From the NCBI RefSeq assembly GCF_031457275.1, contig NZ_JAVDWH010000001.1, positions 62,001 to 126,000 on the forward strand: DNA of 64,000 nt, read 5' to 3'. The notes under the pieces are model-generated. The model had not been told where the DNA came from. It saw nothing but the letters and a program-made list of their open reading frames with translations, and did no database searches. Shown here piece by piece: positions 1-7,226 of this stretch. A program made the position numbers and the translations under genes. The first letter of the stretch is position 1. Each line of letters begins with the position of its first letter. The stretch comes from Aeromicrobium panaciterrae. GTDB lineage: Bacteria > Actinomycetota > Actinomycetes > Propionibacteriales > Nocardioidaceae.

Positions 1-1128
1 CGCGGCGGTGATACCGGTCATGAGGACCAGCGTCGTGAAGACCGTGGCTCCGTTCGCGCCCGAGAAACTGATCAGCACTGCGATCGAGGCGAACAGGGTC
101 GACGAGACGATTCCGAAGACGGGAGCGCCGTTCTTGGCGAGCACGGCGAACTGCTTCGGGAAGAGCCCGTCCTGGGCTGCAGCGCGAGGCATCTCGGCGC
201 AGATCATGGTCCAGCCGTTCAGCGCGCCGATACCGGAGATGATGACCGCAATCGCGACCAAGTCTCCCGACCAGGTTCCGCCGAAGATCGTGTTGGTCGC
301 CACTGCGTAGGAGGCCTTGTTCTCGTCCAGGGCGAGGGCGGTCGTGGGCAGGATGCCGAAGACCGCGATGAGCGACAACATGTACACCACTGCACTGCCG
401 AGCGTCCCGAAGACTGTCGCACGGGGAACATTGTGTTTGGGGTCGCGCACCTTCGCTGCGGCAACGGCGGCCGTCTCGACACCGAGGTAGGCAAACAGGC
501 AGATCGCCATCGCGCCACCGATGGCTGACATGTTGGTGTCGCCGCTGGTGTTCCACGGCGTGAAGTTCGCCGAGCTGATGAAGAACAGTCCAACCGTGGC
601 CAAGAAGACCAACGGAAGGAACTTGAGCACAGTTGTCACGACCTGAAATGCACCGACATTGCGGAGACCGGTCAGGTTGACCGCAGCAGGGATCCAAAGG
701 CCGACGAGAGCAATCAGGATGCTGGCAGTCGTGCTGCCACCCTTGTTGATGAAGTGCTCAACGTAGTAGACCCAGCCCACTGCGATTGCGGCGTTGCCGG
801 CCCACGCCGTGATCCAGTACGACCACGCGTTGCCGAAGCCGACACCGTTGCCAAATGCGGTGCGCGAGTACGCGTACGGTCCGCCGTCAGCAGGAATACG
901 TCGGCTCAGTGCGGCGAACATGAAGGCAAATGCCAGCGCGCCCACGGTCGCGACCGCCATGGCCACAAGGCTGATGGGGCCATACGAGGCGAGTGAGTAG
1001 GGAAGGCTGAAGATCCCCACGCCGATGATGCTTCCGACGATGAGCGCCGTCGATTGCGACAGCCCCATGTAATGGTCGGGAGTGCCGGCTCGTTCAGTGG
1101 ACTTCGGGGGTTCGATCAAAGTGGCCAT
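1..1128 (-). CDS. APC-family amino-acid permease/antiporter, 3' end cut by window
   Basis: Translating the minus strand from the ATG at 1128 gives 376 residues without a stop before the window edge. The N-terminal part contains the glycine-rich first helix GSIIGVGIFSLP, which is characteristic of the APA branch (AdiC, ArcD, PotE: arginine/agmatine, arginine/ornithine and polyamine antiporters). At least nine hydrophobic segments follow. An AGGAG ribosome site lies just before the ATG. The substrate is inferred only at class level (basic amino acid or polyamine). It lies downstream of a stress-protein cluster, so an arginine/ornithine exchanger serving arginine deiminase fermentation under oxygen limitation is plausible, but the next gene is outside the window. 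Confidence 0.85.
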   Translation of the reverse strand, partial: MATLIEPPKSTERAGTPDHYMGLSQSTALIVGSIIGVGIFSLPYSLASYGPISLVAMAVATVGALAFAFMFAALSRRIPADGGPYAYSRTAFGNGVGFGNAWSYWITAWAGNAAIAVGWVYYVEHFINKGGSTTASILIALVGLWIPAAVNLTGLRNVGAFQVVTTVLKFLPLVFLATVGLFFISSANFTPWNTSGDTNMSAIGGAMAICLFAYLGVETAAVAAAKVRDPKHNVPRATVFGTLGSAVVYMLSLIAVFGILPTTALALDENKASYAVATNTIFGGTWSGDLVAIAVIISGIGALNGWTMICAEMPRAAAQDGLFPKQFAVLAKNGAPVFGIVSSTLFASIAVLISFSGANGATVFTTLVLMTGITAA

Positions 1129-1184
1129 GGTTGCTCCTGGTAGCGATGTATAGGACCAACACTGTCCGCGTTCGACGTGATCCT

Positions 1185-1757
1185 TCAGGGGCTGATGCCC
1201 TGACCCGGTGTGCCTTTGGTCCCACGTAGGACGCGGGAAGGATTGGCGCCGAGTTCAGCCGCGATGTGGTTCGACCACGCGTCGACGACTGACCAGTCGC
1301 GATGATCTCCGGGCAGGGCGTGAACGCCTTTGACCACGATGCGCTCGATGAAGCTGAGATGAGTGGTGTCGAGCTTGCCCCCGAACACCATGTGCTCATC
1401 TGCCTCACCCAGGGCAGCCAGGGCATCGGCCGAGATGACCTGGGCGTTCTCCGATTCGATTTCGGAGATTGGGCCCGTGCTGAACAGGAACAGGTCTGTG
1501 GGCGGGTTGTCTCGCAGGTAGTCCAAAGCCTTCGCCGCTGAATGCATCCAGTGGCCGTAGTAGATCGCGCTCCCGAGGACAACGGCGTCAGCATCGTCAA
1601 AGACCCGGAAATCGCAAAGCTCCCCACGGATCACGTGCCAGTGTTCGGGCAGTGCCAACGTAAGCGTCGCGGCAATGCGGTCGGCGATTTCGCACGTTCC
1701 ACCGTGCCGGCTCGCGGCAGAGACAACGAGAGTCTTGACGGGTGACGGGCCACTCAT
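1185..1757 (-). CDS. Flavodoxin-domain protein
   Basis: A 190-residue protein with an N-terminal flavodoxin-like strand-loop (KTLVVSAASRHGGTCEIAD) where FMN phosphate would bind, then GSAIYYGHWMHSA, the second FMN-contact loop in HemG/menaquinone-dependent protoporphyrinogen dehydrogenase-like flavodoxins. A longer reading frame exists, but the chosen ATG at 1757 comes one base after the stop codon of the upstream stress-protein gene, which indicates translational coupling. The likely role is FMN electron transfer in the same stress response as its neighbour. The exact partner is unknown. Family-level assignment is firm; a HemG-like function is only a possibility. Confidence 0.75.
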   Translation of the reverse strand: MSGPSPVKTLVVSAASRHGGTCEIADRIAATLTLALPEHWHVIRGELCDFRVFDDADAVVLGSAIYYGHWMHSAAKALDYLRDNPPTDLFLFSTGPISEIESENAQVISADALAALGEADEHMVFGGKLDTTHLSFIERIVVKGVHALPGDHRDWSVVDAWSNHIAAELGANPSRVLRGTKGTPGQGISP

Positions 1758-1758
1758 C

Positions 1759-2604
1759 TCAGGCGCCCGGGTAGTCAGCCGGAACCACAGCCACGGCACA
1801 GCCTGCGTGACGCAGCAGGTTGAATGCCAGCGCTCGAGAGATCGCAAACGGCATCGTGCCCTGATGCGGCCGTCCCACGACGACCAGCTCGGCCCGATCC
1901 GTGAGGCCGGCCACCACATCTTGAGGGTCGCCTACCCCGAAGGCAAGTTCGACGTCCACATCGGGGAATTCGGCCCGCCACCCGGCCAGGATCTCGGACA
2001 TGTTGGCTTGAAGATCTGCCACGTCCCCCACCATGGTCGCTGGAGGCACTGCATGGATCACATGCAGCGTGGTGTCCCGAGCGCTGGCTTGCTCGAAAGC
2101 GAAACGCAGCGGGCCAACCGCGGCAGTGTCTCCGTCGAGGGTCACGACCACGTGGCCGTCGGGTGATTCACGATCGTGAGATTCCGGTACGACAACCACC
2201 GGGCACGGCGCATGAAGCGCGAGGTAACCGGCGATCTTGGTACGTAGCAGCCGGGCGTACCACTGAACGTCGTCAGCTCCCAGAATCAGCATGCTCGCGT
2301 TCGCGGCGGCGCGTTCAAGCGTGTGGATCGGCTCGTCACCCGACAGGATGAATTCAGCATCGGGATTCCCGAGCTCTACCTTCACGAACTGCTTGGCATC
2401 TTCGAGTACGAACTGACCCGCAGCCTGCATCGAATCCGAGACATCGACCCCGGCAATCAGTGCTGTTGCTAAGTCGGTAAGCCCAGTTGCGTGGATCACC
2501 TGCATGCCTGCGTTGGCGAGACGCGCCTGCCGCGCCGCAAATCGCAGAACTTCTGGCTGCTTTCCGGCGACACCGGCCACGACGGCCGGGGTGACGATCT
2601 TCAT
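1759..2604 (-). CDS. Universal stress protein, tandem Usp domains
   Basis: 281 residues forming two Usp folds (about 1-140 and 147-281). The second half ends with the typical motif DRAELVVVGRPHQG followed by a C-terminal AVAVVP strand, as in nucleotide-binding tandem Usp proteins of the mycobacterial DosR regulon. The start ATG is preceded by AGGAG (CAGGAGGACTC context). A DosR-box-like palindrome sits about 82 bases upstream. It is followed immediately by the flavodoxin gene. The presumed role is ATP-dependent stress or dormancy adaptation in the cytoplasm; the molecular function of such proteins is poorly defined. Confidence 0.85.
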   Translation of the reverse strand: MKIVTPAVVAGVAGKQPEVLRFAARQARLANAGMQVIHATGLTDLATALIAGVDVSDSMQAAGQFVLEDAKQFVKVELGNPDAEFILSGDEPIHTLERAAANASMLILGADDVQWYARLLRTKIAGYLALHAPCPVVVVPESHDRESPDGHVVVTLDGDTAAVGPLRFAFEQASARDTTLHVIHAVPPATMVGDVADLQANMSEILAGWRAEFPDVDVELAFGVGDPQDVVAGLTDRAELVVVGRPHQGTMPFAISRALAFNLLRHAGCAVAVVPADYPGA

Positions 2605-2684
2605 GAGTCCTCCTGGAGCGAGTGCATGCCTCCACGATGAGACTCAAGCGTTCCGGCCGACATGGCCTCCCGACCACGATTCTC

Positions 2685-2698
2685 GGGACCAAGGTCCA
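2685..2698 (-). promoter_or_regulatory. DosR-box-like palindrome upstream of Usp gene
   Basis: The sequence GGGACCAAGGTCC contains the perfect palindrome GGACC-AA-GGTCC (2686-2697). It matches the half-site spacing of the mycobacterial DosR consensus GGGAC-N4-GTCCC. It lies between the regulator gene and the Usp gene, giving the Usp-flavodoxin pair its own candidate promoter. Confidence 0.55.
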
Positions 2699-2751
2699 CG
2701 GGTCCAACGATCAGGAGCAATGACGTCTGCGCGTGACTCACCGCGCGATCG

Positions 2752-3393
2752 TCAGTTGTCGTCGAGGATGCGGCTAGCGAAGACGGCAGCCTGTGTACGG
2801 CGTTCCAGCCCAAGCTTTGACAGCACGTTCGACATGTAGTTCTTGACCGTCTTCTCGGCAAGGAACAGTCGTTCACCGATTTGACGGTTGGTGAGGCCTT
2901 CTGCGACCAGCTCGAGGATCCGCCGTTCCTGAGCCGTGAGCGATTTCAGCTCCTCCGGCTCTCCGGGCGCACCTTCCCTCAGCCGCTCCATCACCTTCGC
3001 CGTCACGCTGGGGTCGAGCAGAGACCCGCCTGCCGCGACATGGTGGACCGCGGCAATGAGGTCCTGGCCCGTCACTTGCTTGAGCACGTAGCCAGCCGCA
3101 CCGGCCATGATCGCCGCGAACAGCGCCTCGTCGTCGTCAAACGAGGTCAGGATGATCGCCTTGATCTCAGGGTGCGTCGACCGAATCTGCCTGCAGACCT
3201 CGATGCCACTGCCGTCCGGCAGACGAGCGTCCAGAACCGCGACGTCCGGCTTGAGTGCGGGGATACGCGCCAAGGCTGCTGCCGCTGTGCCGGCTTCACC
3301 CACTACTTCGATGTCGCCAGAACTCTCGAGCAGATGCTTGAGACCCGTACGCACCACCTCGTGGTCGTCGAGTAGGAAGACGCGGGTCGCCAT
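2752..3393 (-). CDS. devR: DevR/DosR-like NarL-family response regulator
   Basis: 213 residues. The receiver domain (1-120) has the acidic pair D9/D10, phospho-acceptor D55 in VAVLDARLPDG, T83 and K105. A C-terminal LuxR-type helix-turn-helix (about 150-205) includes EGLTNRQIGERLFLAEKTVKNY, very close to the mycobacterial DosR recognition region, and ERRTQAAVFA near the end. The ATG at 3393 was chosen because AAGGAG precedes it; an upstream in-frame ATG adds ten unlikely residues. No DosS/DosT-type histidine kinase is found next to it. It probably activates the surrounding stress genes and itself under hypoxia or redox stress. Confidence 0.85.
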   Translation of the reverse strand: MATRVFLLDDHEVVRTGLKHLLESSGDIEVVGEAGTAAAALARIPALKPDVAVLDARLPDGSGIEVCRQIRSTHPEIKAIILTSFDDDEALFAAIMAGAAGYVLKQVTGQDLIAAVHHVAAGGSLLDPSVTAKVMERLREGAPGEPEELKSLTAQERRILELVAEGLTNRQIGERLFLAEKTVKNYMSNVLSKLGLERRTQAAVFASRILDDN

Positions 3394-3450
3394 GGATTCT
3401 CCTTCGATGCTGGGTCTCACCATTATGGAAGCACGGATCTAGGCGATCGA

Positions 3451-3464
3451 GGGCCGAAGGTCCC
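3451..3464 (-). promoter_or_regulatory. DosR-box-like site upstream of devR
   Basis: Read on the minus strand the site is GGGACCTTCGGCCCT. It shares the pattern GGGACC-NN-CGGCCCT with the site at 5085-5098. The inner edge lies 58 bases from the devR start codon, suggesting autoregulation. Confidence 0.55.
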
Positions 3465-3496
3465 AATGCTTTCACCCACGCAACGACCGATTCATC

Positions 3497-4336
3497 TCAT
3501 TCACGGTGTTGGACCGGGACTACCGCCACCGGACAGGCGGCGCGAGCGATGACAGCTCGTGCCAGCGAATGCGAGGCGAGCCTGATGGGTTGGACGGTGT
3601 GGGGCTGGCCGAGGACAAGCAGGGCCGCGTCTTGCGCCGCGACCATCGCAACGTGCTGGCGGCTTCCATGGTCAACCACCATCGTCACGGGGACGTCTCG
3701 GTAGGTCTCGGCCCATTCCTCGACAACGTCCTTCGTCGAGTGCCACCGCTCATAGTCGTACGGGTCTTCGGCGGCCACGTGCACGATCTTGACGGGTGCA
3801 TCGCGTGTCACTGCCGCATCGAACGCAAACGTGAGGATTGCCCGGGCCGATTGGGGGCCGTCCACGAACGCGACGATCTGCTCTCGGCCCTGAACTTCAT
3901 GCCAATCCCTCGGCACGATCACGACTGGACAGTGCGAGTACTCGGCCAAATGGTGTGCTGACCGACCCTCATAGAGACGGAAATACCAAGGCTTGATCGG
4001 ATCCTGGCCTATCACCATGAGTCGCGCAGTCTTGCTCTCGCGCTCCAGCACGTTCGGCGGCACCCCGCGAGAAAGTACGCACTTCACGTGACCGGGCCCC
4101 CCGTGTGTACGCACGTGGCTCTTCGCTTGGCGAAGAATGTCCTGGCCATCGAGTCGAAAGGCAGCCGGAATGTCATATCCATACGGCGACCCGAGCGCAT
4201 TGGGAGGGACTGTGTACGCGTGCACCAACCTCAGATCGGCACCCAGACGTTCGGCCTCGGCAGCTGCGTATTCGAGCACGCTGAACTCATGGTCGGTGAC
4301 GCCCACCGCAACTGGGAGTTCCCGCCCGGTCTTCAT
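3497..4336 (-). CDS. Universal stress protein, tandem Usp domains
   Basis: 279 residues from the ATG at 4336 (MKTGRELPVAVGV), chosen because the frame upstream of it runs into the preceding acetyltransferase gene, whose stop lies 20 bases before this ATG. Two Usp domains (about 5-145 and 150-279) end in VVIVPRDWH and VAVVPVQHRE strands. The second ATP-loop equivalent reads LLVLGQPHTVQPIRLASHSLARAVI. The ribosome site is weak, consistent with coupling to the upstream acetyltransferase gene. It is part of the DosR-like cluster and a paralogue of the Usp protein at 1759-2604. Confidence 0.82.
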   Translation of the reverse strand: MKTGRELPVAVGVTDHEFSVLEYAAAEAERLGADLRLVHAYTVPPNALGSPYGYDIPAAFRLDGQDILRQAKSHVRTHGGPGHVKCVLSRGVPPNVLERESKTARLMVIGQDPIKPWYFRLYEGRSAHHLAEYSHCPVVIVPRDWHEVQGREQIVAFVDGPQSARAILTFAFDAAVTRDAPVKIVHVAAEDPYDYERWHSTKDVVEEWAETYRDVPVTMVVDHGSRQHVAMVAAQDAALLVLGQPHTVQPIRLASHSLARAVIARAACPVAVVPVQHRE

Positions 4337-4355
4337 CGCGGTTCCGATGTCTTCA

Positions 4356-5027
4356 TCAAGCTCTCCCGGGTCGACGTTTCCATGCCTCAACCGTGCGTTC
4401 TGATTCCCGATGGGGCTTAGGGTCCGATCGCCTCGATCTGAAGGACCTTGGACCCGTTGGCACATGCGATTCGGCCAGCGCATGGCGGGCCAAACTTGCC
4501 GATCTGGTCGCTTCGGTGTCCTGCGTGCTCATGCGCACACTGATCTCGTCGTGATCGGAGTGGAGCTCGACGCGGTAGCCAGCATCGCGGAATACGTCGA
4601 TCATCGGATGATTGATCGCCAGTACGTCAGCGACGAAGGTCTCCACTCCGCAATGCTGAGCGTCCCTCGCGGCACGCTCCAGAAGGAGAGTTGCGGCGCC
4701 CAGGCCGTGAGCCTCATCTGCAACGAGGAAGGCGATCTCAGACGTCGTCGGGTCGCACACCTCAACATCTGCGATACCGAGGATTGCCCTGTCGCGAACC
4801 AAGACATATGTCGTGACCGCCGCAGACCTGTCGAAGAGATGATCGACATGCCGCGAGACCACAGCACGACCCAAGGTGAAGAAGCGCGTATACGCACTTT
4901 GATCGCACACCGAGGCAAACAGCTGTGTGACGGCAGGCCTGTCGGAATCACGAAGACGTCTCACCAGCGCGCGGCTTCCGTCCAGCAGGAGAACGTCATC
5001 AACTTTCTGCTCTAGTCGCGTGGTCAT
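4356..5027 (-). CDS. GNAT-family acetyltransferase
   Basis: 223 residues with the GNAT core at about 20-165. The acetyl-CoA loop is degenerate (ADEAHGLGAATLLLERA), followed by NHPMIDVFRDAGY, the typical beta5-alpha4 segment. The sequence resembles the acetyltransferase domains attached to acyl-CoA synthetase-like proteins and Pat-type protein lysine acetyltransferases of actinobacteria; that link is inference. The ATG at 5027 follows GGTAGGAG. The last 50 residues are basic and look disordered. A DosR-box-like site lies 58 bases upstream, so it likely belongs to the same regulon. Confidence 0.75.
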   Translation of the reverse strand: MTTRLEQKVDDVLLLDGSRALVRRLRDSDRPAVTQLFASVCDQSAYTRFFTLGRAVVSRHVDHLFDRSAAVTTYVLVRDRAILGIADVEVCDPTTSEIAFLVADEAHGLGAATLLLERAARDAQHCGVETFVADVLAINHPMIDVFRDAGYRVELHSDHDEISVRMSTQDTEATRSASLARHALAESHVPTGPRSFRSRRSDPKPHRESERTVEAWKRRPGRA

Positions 5028-5084
5028 GCTCCTACCGTCCAGCCGGCGGTTGGCTGACACAACGGCCCGACGGACCAGCCAACA

Positions 5085-5098
5085 GGGACCACCGGCCC
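5085..5098 (-). promoter_or_regulatory. DosR-box-like site upstream of the GNAT-Usp operon
   Basis: GGGACCACCGGCCC reads on the plus strand and matches the devR-upstream site except at the two central bases. Its inner edge is 58 bases from the GNAT start codon, the same distance as the site in front of devR. Confidence 0.5.
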
Positions 5099-5127
5099 TA
5101 CCAAATGGTCGAACGGTAGACGTGACA

Positions 5128-5159
5128 GTGGGGACGGCCCTCTCGGAGGCCGCCCCCAC
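5128..5159 (-). terminator. Hairpin after the surface-protein gene
   Basis: Inverted repeat GTGGGG-A-CGGCC / GGCCG-C-CCCCAC with one mismatch and an eight-base loop. It lies 46 bases beyond the stop of the surface-protein gene and before the GNAT promoter region, so it fits a GC-rich intrinsic terminator lacking a clear T tract. Confidence 0.55.
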
Positions 5160-5205
5160 CGTGCTTTCAGGAGATCCTGGGAAGGATCAACCGCTATGTC
5201 ACCAG

Positions 5206-6429
5206 CTACTCGTCAGCTCGATATTTCACTGAGTCGTACCGGCGACGCCGTCGCAGAGAAGGAGTAATTCTCTGAACGACCTGAGTGATCCGACGATGGG
5301 CACTCCCATGCCGCTCGCCACTTGCGGATTCACCCGTGAATTGAGCCCCACTGCTGACAGCGGGCGTCACCTGCTGCGATCGCAGGATGCTGACGCCGCA
5401 GACCAAGAACAGTGCAGCAAGGAGCGCGAGCAGCCATGAAGGCCCGCCCGTGTCGGGTAGCAACGGCGTTCCCACCGTCACAGCACATGCCTCGACCGCG
5501 ACCGGTGTCTTGGTCGTCGCATTCACGACAACCGGTTCACCGAGCGACCAGGTTCGAGTTGCCGCATCAAGCACCCAGTTCGTCGTCGATGTCGACGTGA
5601 TCGTGGACTTGAATGCGTCACCACACTTCTGGCTGTCGCTCGTCGTCACCGTTGCCGCAGGCTCCGGCGGTTCTGGCGGTGGGCACTCCTCCTGCGTTGC
5701 GTCTGCAACGTCGGAGCTGGTTGTCACCCATGGGGTCCAACCGGTCTGGGCCCACGCCCACGTGGCCTCCGTGAAAGCAAAGATGCCCTCGCGTGACTGG
5801 TGATCCGTCGTCGTCGTGAAGTTCTCACAATTTGGTGTGTTGACGACGTCTCGTACTTCAGCGAGTGAAGCTGGCTCCGGTGGCGCGTCACATTCTTCAA
5901 CGGTGACGTGCCGAGAGTCAGTCCCGGTCACTGCCCAGGCACCCGGAGTTCCCGGTACCCACGAGTTGGTTGCCTCGACGTAAACGAACGGAATCGACCG
6001 AGCCGAATGAGTCGTCGTGACCAGCAGTGTTTCGCAGTCCGGCGTACTCACATCGTCCTTGGTCTCGACCGTCGCAGGCGGCTGGGGAGGAATCGGCACG
6101 GTGCCACAGGGACCAACGGTCCCTGATTCTGTGCTGCTGAAGCCACCGTCGAATGCCTGAACAGTTGCCGACCACGAGGTCGACGCTCCGCCCTGTGGTA
6201 CCGGGATCGTCATGTTGAGGGTGTCGCCGAATGTTCCGTTCGTCGTCGAGCCCCCGATCGTGGCCGTCCAGGTGTTGGCCTTCGTGTCGTCGTAGTTCGT
6301 GCCACCGAGGTGAACCCCGGAACACGAAGCACTGATTGACGGCACGTGGGCCGATGCGGCCCCCATCCCGCCAATCATCAATCCGCCAAACAGCGTCAGG
6401 ACTATCCCCAACGCACTTGATCTCTTCAT
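5206..6429 (-). CDS. Secreted surface protein with LPDTG sortase-like motif and three Cys-pair repeats
   Basis: 407 residues. A signal peptide occupies about 1-27 (hydrophobic core LGIVLTLFGGLMIG, AASA cleavage). Proline-rich linkers separate three related units bounded by cysteine pairs C132/C180, C201/C249 and C269/C315. An LPDTG motif at 324-328 precedes a hydrophobic helix (331-348), as in sortase substrates. Unusually, about 57 residues follow the helix, ending in an arginine-rich tail (RRRRR near the end), whereas classical sorting signals stop after a few basic residues. It may be sortase-anchored or simply membrane-anchored. Its start overlaps the stop of the upstream gene by four bases. 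Confidence 0.7.
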   Translation of the reverse strand: MKRSSALGIVLTLFGGLMIGGMGAASAHVPSISASCSGVHLGGTNYDDTKANTWTATIGGSTTNGTFGDTLNMTIPVPQGGASTSWSATVQAFDGGFSSTESGTVGPCGTVPIPPQPPATVETKDDVSTPDCETLLVTTTHSARSIPFVYVEATNSWVPGTPGAWAVTGTDSRHVTVEECDAPPEPASLAEVRDVVNTPNCENFTTTTDHQSREGIFAFTEATWAWAQTGWTPWVTTSSDVADATQEECPPPEPPEPAATVTTSDSQKCGDAFKSTITSTSTTNWVLDAATRTWSLGEPVVVNATTKTPVAVEACAVTVGTPLLPDTGGPSWLLALLAALFLVCGVSILRSQQVTPAVSSGAQFTGESASGERHGSAHRRITQVVQRITPSLRRRRRYDSVKYRADE

Positions 6430-6986
6430 CTCGTCCCCTTCGAATGACTTCCCGCACGCCGATCGGCGTGCGGTCCGCGACAGAGACGACTGCCGAAGTG
6501 TGAGGGGAGGTGTGGCGCGCTGTATTCGTCAGCTGCCACCCAGAGCAAATCGGCATCGCCTGCCTCAGTGGTCGACACGAGCACCAGCACCTGATCGTCA
6601 ACCAGTCGGCCGAGGATCGCCCGCCGGCTCATCAGCGAGTCATTCCGCTGGGGCAGGAGGCGCCCACCATTTTCAGAAGTGGGGACACACAAAATGACAA
6701 CGTGGGCGAGCTCCACCAGCCGTGGGTCGACGCTCAGCTGGAAGTCCGGTGCAAGAAGCGCAGCCTCCAGCCTCAGGCGATCCTCCGGGTCGAGCACGCT
6801 CACTCCCGCGCCGATGGCAATCAACCGCGTCGCAGATTCGTCGAGCCCAACGACTCGACTCCCAGACGCATGGCGCCCCAAAGCTATCCGCAGGCCGATC
6901 GGACCCAGGCCCACCACGGCGTAGTCGTAAGCGCGTTCCAGCCGTGACTCACCGAACGAGTCGGTCACGGGAAGTCGAGGAATCAT
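6426..6986 (-). CDS. N-terminal fragment of a nucleotide-sugar (UDP-glucose/UDP-ManNAc type) dehydrogenase
   Basis: 186 residues. The first 150 match the NAD-binding Rossmann domain of WecC/Ugd-type UDP-sugar dehydrogenases: YAVVGLGPIGLRIA (dinucleotide loop), VVGLDES (acidic residue ending beta2), VILCVPTS and VLVLVSTTEAG. Family members have more than 400 residues, including the catalytic-cysteine and UDP-binding domains, which are absent. The last 40 residues lose resemblance to the family. It is either a decayed gene or a stand-alone Rossmann protein. The four-base ATGA overlap with the surface-protein gene suggests the two are still translated together. Confidence 0.6.
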   Translation of the reverse strand: MIPRLPVTDSFGESRLERAYDYAVVGLGPIGLRIALGRHASGSRVVGLDESATRLIAIGAGVSVLDPEDRLRLEAALLAPDFQLSVDPRLVELAHVVILCVPTSENGGRLLPQRNDSLMSRRAILGRLVDDQVLVLVSTTEAGDADLLWVAADEYSAPHLPSHFGSRLCRGPHADRRAGSHSKGTR

Positions 6987-7226
6987 GGCGGGGTGACGCC
7001 GCCTTTCGGTCGCCGGGCTGCGTGCACGAATCGGCGCGCTAGTCCAACCGTCGCGGGTCCGCCAGACCTCGAGCAGGCGATGCGGGAAGTGCTACGGGAA
7101 CCACGCGGGATGTGTGCGGACTGCTGGCGGACTCGGCGGAATCCGCAAGTCCGACGCCTCGCTCAGTAGCGACCAGCCGGAACATCCCAGCCGATGAGGA
7201 GTGCCACTTTCGTCACGCGGCTGGAG

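Noticed and set aside
1129..1184. DosR box before the antiporter (GGACC...GTCC)
   Set aside because: The half-sites are separated by too many bases to match the consensus spacing.
3394..3423. Upstream in-frame ATG extending devR by ten residues
   Set aside because: It has no ribosome site, and the added residues precede the normal receiver start; the ATG at 3393 has AAGGAG.
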